Notes: generated by a model from the letters alone, not told the origin. A DNA stretch of 33,761 nt from Bacteroidetes bacterium GWA2_31_9 (GCA_001768975.1 MEND01000052.1:2001-35761), one strand, 5' to 3'. Shown: positions 17,290 through 25,827, counted from the first letter of the stretch. Program-made: numbers and translations.

Positions 17290-18069
17290 TTATTTCGTAC
17301 TCAATGACTTTAGTGCATTTTCATATCTTTTAGCTACTTCATCCCAATTAACAACATTCCAAAAAGCATCAATATAATCTGCTCTTTTGTTCTGATATTT
17401 TAAATAATAAGCATGTTCCCAAACGTCCATTGTAAGTAGTGGGTTTCCCTTTTTTTCAGCGATATCCATTAACGGATTATCCTGATTTGGTGTAGAACAA
17501 ACAAACAAGTTGCCTTTATCATCAAGGCTCAACCATGCCCAGCCACTGCCAAATCTGGTTTTGCCAGCGTCGGAAAATTGTTTTTTGAATTCATCAAATG
17601 AGTTAAATGTTTTAATAATGGCTTTAGATAATTTCCCGGTAGGCAAACCTCCTCCTTTAGCCTTCATACTTTCCCAATAAAATGTATGGTTAAAATAACC
17701 CCCACTATTGTTTCTGGCAGCCATTGGGTATTTACTTATATTCCTGAAAATTTCCTTAATATTCATTGATTCCATTTCGGTATCTTTTATTGCAATCAGA
17801 AAATTATTATAATATGCTTTATAATGCTTACTATAATGAATTTCCACTGTGAGTTTATCAATGTAAGGTTCAAGGGCATCATAAGAATAAGGCAGTGCCT
17901 GAAATTCAAATTTGATAGCTTTGTTCATAGTCGTTTTATTTTTAGAATTATTATTTGTTTGTATTTTTGTATTGTCTTTTTGGGACTCCTGTGCCTGTGC
18001 AATAAAAGTGTATTGTAAACCAAGAAACCCGAAGATTATTAATGCTGTAATTTTTTTAATTTTATTCAT
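17290..18069 (-). CDS. sodB: Fe/Mn superoxide dismutase with N-terminal signal sequence and Asn/Lys-rich linker
   Basis: FQALPYSYDALEPYIDKLTVEIHYSKHYKAYYNNF; NNSGGYFNHTFYWESM; GSGWAWLSLD; MDVWEHAYYLKYQNKRADYIDAFWNVVNW. N-terminus MNKIKKITALIIFGFLGLQYTFIAQAQ. Confidence 0.93.
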   Translation of the reverse strand: MNKIKKITALIIFGFLGLQYTFIAQAQESQKDNTKIQTNNNSKNKTTMNKAIKFEFQALPYSYDALEPYIDKLTVEIHYSKHYKAYYNNFLIAIKDTEMESMNIKEIFRNISKYPMAARNNSGGYFNHTFYWESMKAKGGGLPTGKLSKAIIKTFNSFDEFKKQFSDAGKTRFGSGWAWLSLDDKGNLFVCSTPNQDNPLMDIAEKKGNPLLTMDVWEHAYYLKYQNKRADYIDAFWNVVNWDEVAKRYENALKSLSTK

Positions 18070-18370
18070 TGTATGTTATTTTTTAAATAATAATCAATTA
18101 ATTATGATCACAAAGTTCACGTTTTTACAAAATATTTACTTACACAGTTTCTGAAAATATTTACAATATTCACACATGAGAAAAGTTCAAAGATCCAAGT
18201 TCCATGTCCCAAAATTCAAGTTCCAAGAATCAAATTCTGAAATTGTAAATAACTATTCACCCAGTTGGGCAAAGGTTCTGCCCATGATTTATAGAATAAT
18301 ACCTATTGAATTTATAAAATAGCCCCAAATCGAGTAACGAAATCCAAGCTATAAAACAAGTTTTTCAGAT

Positions 18371-18495
18371 TATACTAGAAGCGGGATAAATTGTCGCATT
18401 TTTTCAAGTCCCGTTAGCACGAAATATATGTCGTTATCTACGCCACTAAATAAACAACAAATCAAAATGCGGAAATTTATCCCATTTACAGTATA
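18371..18495. repeat. Imperfect palindromic element (~32-nt arms, 61-nt centre), MITE/REP-like
   Basis: Left TATACTagaagcGGGATAAATTgtCGCATTTT (18371-18402) against the reverse complement of 18464-18495, TATACTgtaaatGGGATAAATTtcCGCATTTT: 26/32 identical with no gaps. Confidence 0.7.
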
Positions 18496-18525
18496 GAAGC
18501 AAAGTATTTAAAAAGCTTTGCTTCT
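18495..18525. repeat. Perfect 10-bp hairpin downstream of the GT2 gene
   Basis: AGAAGCAAAG (18495-18504), 11-nt loop, CTTTGCTTCT (18516-18525); no strong T tract on either side. Confidence 0.65.
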
Positions 18526-18539
18526 GGGAATAGTCAAAT

Positions 18540-19241
18540 TTAGAATAAATTGTATTTCAAGATACACCAGATTGCTCTGAAACCATCTTTGAAATTGATT
18601 TTTTTGCCTTCGCTAAAAGTTCTTCCGTAATAAGAAATCCCAACTTCGTAAATTCTAATGTTTTTAATTTTTGCAATTTTTGCAGTAATCTCTGGTTCAA
18701 CTCCAAAACGTTTTTCTTTAATTTCTATTTGTTTAATCATACTGGAACGGAAAAGCTTGTAACATGTTTCCATGTCGGTAAGATTGAGGTCGGTAAACAT
18801 GTTTGATAAAAAAGTAAGGAATTTATTCCCTATTGAGTGCCAGAAAAATAAAACTCTGTGTGGTTTTCCGCCAACAAAACGGCTTCCATAAACCACATCG
18901 GCACAATTATCAATTACGGGTTTTAATAAAATATTATACTCTTCCGGGTCATATTCCAAATCGGCATCTTGAATAATTACAAAATCGCCTGTTGCATGCT
19001 TAATTCCAGATGTTATTGATGCACCTTTTCCAGAGTTTTTTTCGTTGTTGAGGATTGTAATGCTATTGTTGCTTTTTGCAAAATCTTCAATAAGTTGTAA
19101 TGTATTATCTGTTGAGCCATCGTTAATTACAATTATTTGTTTTTCAACATTATCGACAAGCTTTACTGATGCAACTTTTTGTAATAATTGCAGAATGGTG
19201 TTTTCTTCGTTGTAAGCAGGAATCAGAATAGATAATATCAT
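18540..19241 (-). CDS. Glycosyltransferase family 2 (dolichol-phosphate-mannosyltransferase-like)
   Basis: MILSILIPAYNEENTILQLL, IVINDGSTDNT, GKGASITSGIKHATGDFVIIQDADLEYDP, GSRFVGG. Confidence 0.92.
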   Translation of the reverse strand: MILSILIPAYNEENTILQLLQKVASVKLVDNVEKQIIVINDGSTDNTLQLIEDFAKSNNSITILNNEKNSGKGASITSGIKHATGDFVIIQDADLEYDPEEYNILLKPVIDNCADVVYGSRFVGGKPHRVLFFWHSIGNKFLTFLSNMFTDLNLTDMETCYKLFRSSMIKQIEIKEKRFGVEPEITAKIAKIKNIRIYEVGISYYGRTFSEGKKINFKDGFRAIWCILKYNLF

Positions 19242-19425
19242 TTATGCTTAAATTTTAAAGCTCGAAAGTTAAAAAATATTATTCATTTATAAATGCTTTT
19301 TTTATTTTGGGGAAGTGCAAATGTCATCATGAGGAGCGAAGAATTTTGTAGTGGAATTAATTGTAGTAGTTTTGTGGGAGAACAATAAAACAGAATATTA
19401 ACAAAAAGAGCAAATAAACAAGCAA

Positions 19426-20127
19426 GTGACTCAACGGGAAATTAATATAATTGATCTTTCTAGTATTAATGACCAAATGGTAGAAATACCAAGTGGAAAA
19501 ATTGAATTGCGAGACGACAGAAAAAAACAAAAATGGACTGTTGAAATTCAACCATTTTCGCTTGCAAAATTTCCTGTGACACAAGAATTATATTTTAAAA
19601 TCACAAAAGAAAATCCTAGCTTTTTTAAGGGTAATAGATTCCCAGTTGAGTCTGTTACGTGGAAAGATGCAATAATTTTTTGCAATTCTTTATCAATTCT
19701 GACGGAATTAAAATCTTGCTATACTTTTAGTGAGGACAACGAAGACATAATATTCGACCCTACTGCAGATGGATTTCGTTTGCCCACAGAAGCTGAATGG
19801 GAATATTCTTGTAAAGCAGGTACAGCCGGAATTAGATATGGAGAGTTGAGCGATGTTGCTTGGTATAAAGGCAATTCAGAAAAAACTACTCATAGCGTTG
19901 GACTGAAAGAACCAAATTCTTGGGGACTTTACGATATGTTAGGGAATGTTTGGGAATGGTGTTCCGATATTTATGACACAACGGTATATGGTTCGTATAG
20001 AATTTTTAGAGGTGGTGGTTGGTGTGACGAGGAACGTAGCGTAATGGCTACTACACGTCGAAGAAGTCATCCTTTAAAGTTTAAAATTGACGATTTAGGA
20101 TTCAGAATTGCAAAAAATAGTTGGTGA
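19426..20127 (+). CDS. Formylglycine-generating enzyme/SUMF1-like domain protein
   Basis: FPVTQELYFKITKENPSFFKGNRFPVESVTWKDAIIFCN, GFRLPTEAEWEYSCKAGT, GLYDMLGNVWEWCSDIYD, RIFRGGGW. GTG start in the ORF track; start uncertain. Confidence 0.88.
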   Translation: MTQREINIIDLSSINDQMVEIPSGKIELRDDRKKQKWTVEIQPFSLAKFPVTQELYFKITKENPSFFKGNRFPVESVTWKDAIIFCNSLSILTELKSCYTFSEDNEDIIFDPTADGFRLPTEAEWEYSCKAGTAGIRYGELSDVAWYKGNSEKTTHSVGLKEPNSWGLYDMLGNVWEWCSDIYDTTVYGSYRIFRGGGWCDEERSVMATTRRRSHPLKFKIDDLGFRIAKNSW

Positions 20128-20153
20128 TTTTCTAATAAAACAAATAAACCTTT

Positions 20154-20663
20154 ATGACAAAAAAAGATTTTTTTATTTTAATTATTAAGCTTTTTGGCTT
20201 AATGTCCATTGTGACTTCGCTTTTTTCAGCTTTGCCTTCTAGTATTATATTTTTACTTAAGGATATTGACTTTTTATCAATTATTCTTATTGTTTTTATA
20301 ATTGGAATAGTTCTAGGACTTTTTATTTTACTGGTTTTCAAGGCTGACAAATTAGTTCAACTTCTAAGACTAGATAAGGGTTTTGATGATGACAAAATAG
20401 AATTCGGAAATATTAATTCAAAAAATATTATTAAAATAGGAACTTTTTTTATTGGTGGAACACTTTTCATTGAAAGCATACCTGCATTTATTAGTTTAAC
20501 AATATTCGCATTTAAAGACAATTTAGCTGGTTTAGATTTTGGAACAACGGATAAAATAAATTGGGCATTAAGTGCTTTGAATTTGATAATAGGTTATATG
20601 TTAATAACGAATTTGAATTTTGTGGCAAAACTTCTAAACAAGGACAAACAAGATAAAAATTAA
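20154..20663 (+). CDS. Multi-pass membrane protein of unknown function
   Basis: Several hydrophobic segments (FFILIIKLFGLMSIVTSLFS, IILIVFIIGIVLGLFILLVF, FIGGTLFIESIPAFISLTIF, LSALNLIIGYMLITNL). Confidence 0.75.
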   Translation: MTKKDFFILIIKLFGLMSIVTSLFSALPSSIIFLLKDIDFLSIILIVFIIGIVLGLFILLVFKADKLVQLLRLDKGFDDDKIEFGNINSKNIIKIGTFFIGGTLFIESIPAFISLTIFAFKDNLAGLDFGTTDKINWALSALNLIIGYMLITNLNFVAKLLNKDKQDKN

Positions 20664-20665
20664 AA

Positions 20666-21430
20666 ATGACAAAGAAATCTCTACTAAGAATTGTAATATT
20701 TTATTTGATAGGCATCAGCATTTCGAATGTTTTCAGATTTGACCTATTGCATTTGAATGAGTCAATTGAAAAAACATCTTTATGGCTCATTATTTTTTTC
20801 TCTCCATTGGAAGCAATTGGTTTATTGATAGGAGCTTTTATGTCTATTTACCTTTTAAGAAAAGAACGAAATACGGAAATTTCAGTTTTTGGATATTCAA
20901 TAAAATGGAGTATTCTAATGTCAGTTTTGCCAATACTACTTCTAACAATTATTGGTGTAGATAACAGCAGAGGCGAAAATGCACATTATTATGGATTTAT
21001 TGCCGGAATAGCAACTTTTGTATATTGCTTTGCTGAAGAATATGGCTGGAGAGGCTACTTGCAAGATGAACTGAAAAGCATTAAGGAATGGCAACGGGTT
21101 TTGATAATTGGGACATTGTGGTACTTGTGGCACTTATCTTTCATTCAGAATCGGGATATTCTTGATAATTTGCAATTTTTAGGTTGGATGATTTTTGGTA
21201 GTTGGGGAATTGGAAAAATAACCGACCTTACAAAATCTATATTTGTAGCCTCTTGTTTTCACATGATTATTCAAATTATGATGTTTAATCGCTTAATTAG
21301 AAATGGTATAGATGGTACAGAAAAGCTAATTATTTTGACAGTTTCTGTTATTATTTGGATTGTTATTATTGTTTTTTGGGTAAAGAAAACAAAACGATTG
21401 TCAGCAAAAAAAATACAATTAAACCAATAA
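20666..21430 (+). CDS. CPBP-family intramembrane metalloprotease (Abi/CAAX-like)
   Basis: Motifs EEYGWRGYLQDEL, LWYLWHLSF and SCFHMI with multiple TM segments. Confidence 0.88.
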   Translation: MTKKSLLRIVIFYLIGISISNVFRFDLLHLNESIEKTSLWLIIFFSPLEAIGLLIGAFMSIYLLRKERNTEISVFGYSIKWSILMSVLPILLLTIIGVDNSRGENAHYYGFIAGIATFVYCFAEEYGWRGYLQDELKSIKEWQRVLIIGTLWYLWHLSFIQNRDILDNLQFLGWMIFGSWGIGKITDLTKSIFVASCFHMIIQIMMFNRLIRNGIDGTEKLIILTVSVIIWIVIIVFWVKKTKRLSAKKIQLNQ

Positions 21431-21457
21431 AGTAAAACTTAGAGTGTTGAAAAAAAC

Positions 21458-21527
21458 GTTATGAACAGCAATGCCCTCAACGAAGTTAAACTTTCCAGAT
21501 AAAAAATCGCATTGGCGTTAACATAAT
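21458..21527. repeat. Imperfect inverted repeat after the SUMF1/CPBP block
   Basis: GTTATGAACAGCAATGC (21458-21474) and GCATTGGCGTTAACATAAT (21509-21527); reverse complement of the right arm is ATTATGTTAACGCCAATGC. Confidence 0.6.
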
Positions 21528-21549
21528 TTGAAAAGTAGTGTAAATAAAA

Positions 21550-23385
21550 CTATTCTACCGTAACAGATTTTGCCAGATTTCTAGGCTGGTCAACATTACA
21601 ACCTCTAAGTACAGCAATATAATACGATAATAATTGTAATGGAATTACAGTTAATAGTGGAGCAAATGCTTCGTTGCAATTTGGAACTTCTATAACATGG
21701 TCTGCCATATCGCGAATTGTAGTATCTCCTTCGGTAACAATAGCTATAACTATCCCTTTTCGAGCTTTAACTTCCTGAATATTACTAACAATTTTTTCGT
21801 AAGTTTTATCTTGAGTAGCAATTACAACAATTGGCATTTTTTCGTCAATCAGAGCAATTGGTCCATGTTTCATTTCAGCTGCTGGATAACCTTCGGCATG
21901 AATATATGATATTTCTTTAAGTTTTAATGCTCCTTCAAGTGCTACAGGGAAGAAAAAACCACGACCTAAATAAAGAAAATTGTTAGCATTTTTATATAAG
22001 GCAGAAATATCTTCAATCAGCTCACTATTTTTTAAAATATATTCAATTTTTGTAGGAATATCAATTAAATCCTCAATCAACACATTGTAATCTTCGTCTT
22101 TTATAAACCCTTTTTTTTGACCTATTAAAATCGCCATCATCGTTAGCACAGTTACTTGAGCAGTAAATGCTTTAGTTGAGGCAACACCAATTTCTGGTCC
22201 TGCATGAGTGTAAACTCCGGCATGAGTTGCTCTTGGGATGCTCGAACCTACAACGTTGCAAATTCCGATAACCATTGCTCCACAATCTTTTGCCATTTGA
22301 ATAGCTGCAAGAGTATCAGCAGTTTCGCCACTTTGACTAATTGCAATTACAACATCATCTTTATAAATAATAGGATTTCGATATCTAAATTCTGAAGCAT
22401 ATTCAACTTCAACCGGAATGCGTGCAAATTCTTCAATAAGATATTCTCCAACAAGTCCTGCGTGCCAAGATGTTCCGCATCCAACAATAATTATTCTTTT
22501 AGCTTCAATAATTTTTGGCAAAACTTCATAAAGTCCTCCAAGTGTAATTTCTTTTCGTTCGAGCGAAACTCTACCCCGGAATGTATCTTGAATAGAACGT
22601 GGTTGTTCAAATATTTCTTTAAGCATATAATGCTCATATCCACCTTTTTCTATTTCATCAATTTCGAGATCAAGCTGCTGAATTTTTGGAGTTAATAGTT
22701 CGTTCGATAAGGTCTTTAAGCTTAATGAATCTTTTTGAATCACAGCAATGTCATTATCGTTCATGTAGATAACGCTTTTTGTATGTTCAATAATTGGTGT
22801 AGCATCAGAAGCTAATAAATATTCGCCATCGCCAATTCCAATTACAAGCGGACTTCCTTTACGTGCAGCAATAAGTTTATCGGGTTCGTCTTTACACATA
22901 ATAACTACACCAAATGCACCAACTACTTTTGTAAGAGCAAGTCGCACAGCAATTTCTGCTGAAACACTTCCTTTTATATAAATATATTCGATTAGATTAA
23001 CCAGAACTTCTGTATCGGTTTGGCTAATAAAAGTATATCCTCTGTCTTCTAATCTTCTTTTTAATCGTGAATAATTTTCAATAATTCCATTATGAATAAG
23101 AGTAAAAAGACCATTCATTGACGAGTGTGGGTGAGCATTAATATCATTTGGTTCACCATGAGTTGCCCATCTTGTATGTCCAATTCCGATATTTCCGGAT
23201 ATGTCTTTATCTTCAAGAAAGCTTTCAAGGTCGCTAACTTTGCCTTTCTTTTTATAAACTCTTAAATCTTTACTTAATAATGCAATTCCAGCAGAATCAT
23301 ATCCACGATATTCTAATCGTTTTAACCCATTAATTATGATTGGGTATGCATCTTTGTTGCCAATATATCCAACTATACCACACAT
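21550..23385 (-). CDS. glmS: Glutamine-fructose-6-phosphate aminotransferase (isomerizing)
   Basis: MCGIVGYIGNKDAYPIIINGLKRLEYRGYDSAG; GCGTSWHAGLVGEYLIEEFARIPVEVEYASEFRYR; SQSGETADTLAAI; C-terminal DQPRNLAKSVTVE. Confidence 0.98.
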   Translation of the reverse strand: MCGIVGYIGNKDAYPIIINGLKRLEYRGYDSAGIALLSKDLRVYKKKGKVSDLESFLEDKDISGNIGIGHTRWATHGEPNDINAHPHSSMNGLFTLIHNGIIENYSRLKRRLEDRGYTFISQTDTEVLVNLIEYIYIKGSVSAEIAVRLALTKVVGAFGVVIMCKDEPDKLIAARKGSPLVIGIGDGEYLLASDATPIIEHTKSVIYMNDNDIAVIQKDSLSLKTLSNELLTPKIQQLDLEIDEIEKGGYEHYMLKEIFEQPRSIQDTFRGRVSLERKEITLGGLYEVLPKIIEAKRIIIVGCGTSWHAGLVGEYLIEEFARIPVEVEYASEFRYRNPIIYKDDVVIAISQSGETADTLAAIQMAKDCGAMVIGICNVVGSSIPRATHAGVYTHAGPEIGVASTKAFTAQVTVLTMMAILIGQKKGFIKDEDYNVLIEDLIDIPTKIEYILKNSELIEDISALYKNANNFLYLGRGFFFPVALEGALKLKEISYIHAEGYPAAEMKHGPIALIDEKMPIVVIATQDKTYEKIVSNIQEVKARKGIVIAIVTEGDTTIRDMADHVIEVPNCNEAFAPLLTVIPLQLLSYYIAVLRGCNVDQPRNLAKSVTVE

Positions 23386-23389
23386 ATAA

Positions 23390-24703
23390 TTAAAATTTTA
23401 TATAAGAAATTTCTAACTTTAGTCTATTCGAGTGAATTCCACTGGTTAAAACAACTCTATTACAGCTACTAATATCATTTGAAATTAGATACAAACCTAA
23501 GTTTGGAATTACACCATCGATTATATTTTGCATTTCTAAAGTTATATTAAACTTATAGACACTTTCTGATGGATAATAGTTTCCGTCGAATATTTCTCCT
23601 AAACTAAAATCAGGAGGTAGTTTGTATTGATTATTTGCTTGTCTTTCGTATAGCATAAGCTTAGTAGGAGCTTCATATGTTGAAATCGAAAGATCATTTT
23701 TTTCGATTGGAATTACCAATGTAGCCTTAACAATTGCAACATTACTTTTAATATTTAATTTATCAGCTGTTGGAAGTTTAATATACCCCCTTACTCCTGC
23801 CATTGGTTGTATATAGAAAACACTATCCTGAATAGGAGTAATAGAATTCATTTGACCATAAAAATTTGTATTTGAATAATCATGAGTAAATAAATTAAAT
23901 CTTGCACAATTTTGATTGATAATGAATTCACTTGTAACCGTGTCAGAAGATGCATTTTTGTACGTTAAAACAATTTTAGAATTACCTGATGTTAAGTTAA
24001 AATAAGCTATACCGCCTCCAACAACATTAGTGTCTGTAGTAATGCAAATGCCAGGTAGAACTGATAATATATCGGAATTTGCTTTTATAGAATCAAGACT
24101 AAATATTGAATTTCCAAGCGATGGTAGCAAGTCAATACCAAGATTGTCAGAATAAAGCTGACCTTGATTGATAGTTCTACTTCCTAATAAATCTGACTCA
24201 TTATAAAAACTTGATGCTTTATTGAAAGAATAGTATGCTGAATCTTTTACAATTGAATTAGTTAATTTATAAACATTAATAGTTTGAGTTTTTGTAGAAT
24301 CGCCATAATTTCCAGAATAATCGAGATATAGCTTTATAGAAACTACTTCTGATGAAGACTCAAACTTTGTACCTACAACTTTTGATAATACTTGAGCTAA
24401 AAATGAAGCAGAAACATTGCCAAATTCAGGGTCGTTATAATTTCCTAACATTCCATAAGCTTCGTTTTTTGAAGTAGCAGAATCATCTTTTAATGTATAT
24501 GCTTCGATTGATAACGTGTCGGCAAAAACAGTATTAATCTTATCCCCAGCAGGTTGTGTAGTTAATCCTAAATCAGTATCTTTTTTACATGAACTGAAAA
24601 ACGATGAAGCCATTAAAGAAATTAGAATAACTCTAAAAAACAAGAAGTTGAATTTTAAAAATTCAACTTTGTTTTTATTAATTGAAATATTGAAGTCTGA
24701 CAT
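23390..24703 (-). CDS. DUF4270 family lipoprotein
   Basis: Lipobox-like LMASSFFSSCKKD; DTLSIEAYTLKDDS...LGNYNDPEFGNVSASFLAQV; position between glmS and the glgA-like gene, typical for Bacteroidetes. Confidence 0.82.
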   Translation of the reverse strand: MSDFNISINKNKVEFLKFNFLFFRVILISLMASSFFSSCKKDTDLGLTTQPAGDKINTVFADTLSIEAYTLKDDSATSKNEAYGMLGNYNDPEFGNVSASFLAQVLSKVVGTKFESSSEVVSIKLYLDYSGNYGDSTKTQTINVYKLTNSIVKDSAYYSFNKASSFYNESDLLGSRTINQGQLYSDNLGIDLLPSLGNSIFSLDSIKANSDILSVLPGICITTDTNVVGGGIAYFNLTSGNSKIVLTYKNASSDTVTSEFIINQNCARFNLFTHDYSNTNFYGQMNSITPIQDSVFYIQPMAGVRGYIKLPTADKLNIKSNVAIVKATLVIPIEKNDLSISTYEAPTKLMLYERQANNQYKLPPDFSLGEIFDGNYYPSESVYKFNITLEMQNIIDGVIPNLGLYLISNDISSCNRVVLTSGIHSNRLKLEISYIKF

Positions 24704-24760
24704 TATTTGAAACCATTAATTTTCGTTGTAAATGTATGAAACGAAAATGAAACGAAAAAA

Positions 24761-25591
24761 TTATACGGTTTCAACACAACTTCCTGTAAGAATTTTATCA
24801 TAGAAATCGGAATAAGACTCAACATAACTTTCTTCATCCAGATAATCGAGGATAGGAATATCAATTGTGGCTAAATGCTTTTTAATATTTGCGTTTATAT
24901 TATTTGAAGCCATAATTATACCATCGGAAAACTGAAGAGCTAATTTTGTTGTTGAAACATAGTCAACTACTTTTTTTACTTCTTCAACATCTTCTGATGT
25001 AACTCCATCAACATGAACTTTATCTTTGAATTTTTTATCAAAAACAGTATCAAAGTAATCATCATATAATGAGTAAATTACTCTTGAATTAGAAAATAGT
25101 GGATCTTCTTTAAAAGCACGCTTTATATACATTGGAACCATACTGGTTATCCAACCATGACAATGAACAATGTCTGGAGCCCAACGAAGCTTTTTAACAG
25201 TTTCTAATACTCCTCTTGCAAAGAATATTGCTCTTTCGTCATTATCTTTGAAATAAGCGTCATTATTATCGCAAAGTATGTGTTTACGATGAAATAAATC
25301 TTCGTTATCAATAAAATAAACTTGCATACGAGCAGACTGAATTGAAGCAACTTTAATTATTAATGGGTGATCCATGTCGTTAATAATCAGATTCATTCCT
25401 GAAAGCCTGATAACTTCATGAAGCTGGTTTCGTCTTTCATTAATGCAACCATATCTTGGCATAAATGTTCTAATTTCACTGCCTTTTTCTTGAATACCTT
25501 GAGGTAAAAATCGACCGATTTTAGACATTTGACTTTCTGGAAGATAAGGTGCAATTTCTTGAGAGACGAATAAAACTTTTGTTTTTTCCAT
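24761..25591 (-). CDS. Glycogen/starch synthase N-terminal (GT5-like) domain protein, lacking the C-terminal GT-B lobe
   Basis: KVLFVSQEIAPYLPESQMSKIGRFLPQGIQEKGSEIRTFMPRYGCINER; VHCHGWITSMVPMYIKRAF; only 276 aa. Confidence 0.82.
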   Translation of the reverse strand: MEKTKVLFVSQEIAPYLPESQMSKIGRFLPQGIQEKGSEIRTFMPRYGCINERRNQLHEVIRLSGMNLIINDMDHPLIIKVASIQSARMQVYFIDNEDLFHRKHILCDNNDAYFKDNDERAIFFARGVLETVKKLRWAPDIVHCHGWITSMVPMYIKRAFKEDPLFSNSRVIYSLYDDYFDTVFDKKFKDKVHVDGVTSEDVEEVKKVVDYVSTTKLALQFSDGIIMASNNINANIKKHLATIDIPILDYLDEESYVESYSDFYDKILTGSCVETV

Positions 25592-25617
25592 GTATGTGAA
25601 GTTGATTAAATTTTTTA

Positions 25618-25625
25618 CAAATATA
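25618..25625 (-). promoter_or_regulatory. Candidate -7 box TATATTTG for the glgA-like gene
   Basis: Matches the TAnnTTTG Bacteroidetes consensus, 27 nt upstream of the start at 25591; no clear -33 box. Confidence 0.5.
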
Positions 25626-25827
25626 ATAAAAAAAAAATTATAAATATGAAACTATATTTAGATAAACTTAGATAAATTATTGATATTGTGGAAAATAAAA
25701 TTTATTTTTACTTTTTTATCTTTTTATCTTAAATTAATAGTGCTTTTTAATAAAAGTCTTGTAATGCACAACTGGCTTCAAAAATCAAACTATTTTATAA
25801 AATTAATTGTAGGATAATTTAAATTTA

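Noticed and set aside
18495-18525. 10-bp hairpin as an intrinsic terminator for the GT2 gene
   Set aside because: Good stem, but no T tract follows it on the minus strand; kept only as a hairpin/repeat.
19357-19584. Minus-strand 75-aa hydrophobic ORF overlapping the SUMF1-like start
   Set aside because: Overlaps a well-supported gene on the opposite strand; hydrophobicity explained by A-rich plus-strand DNA.
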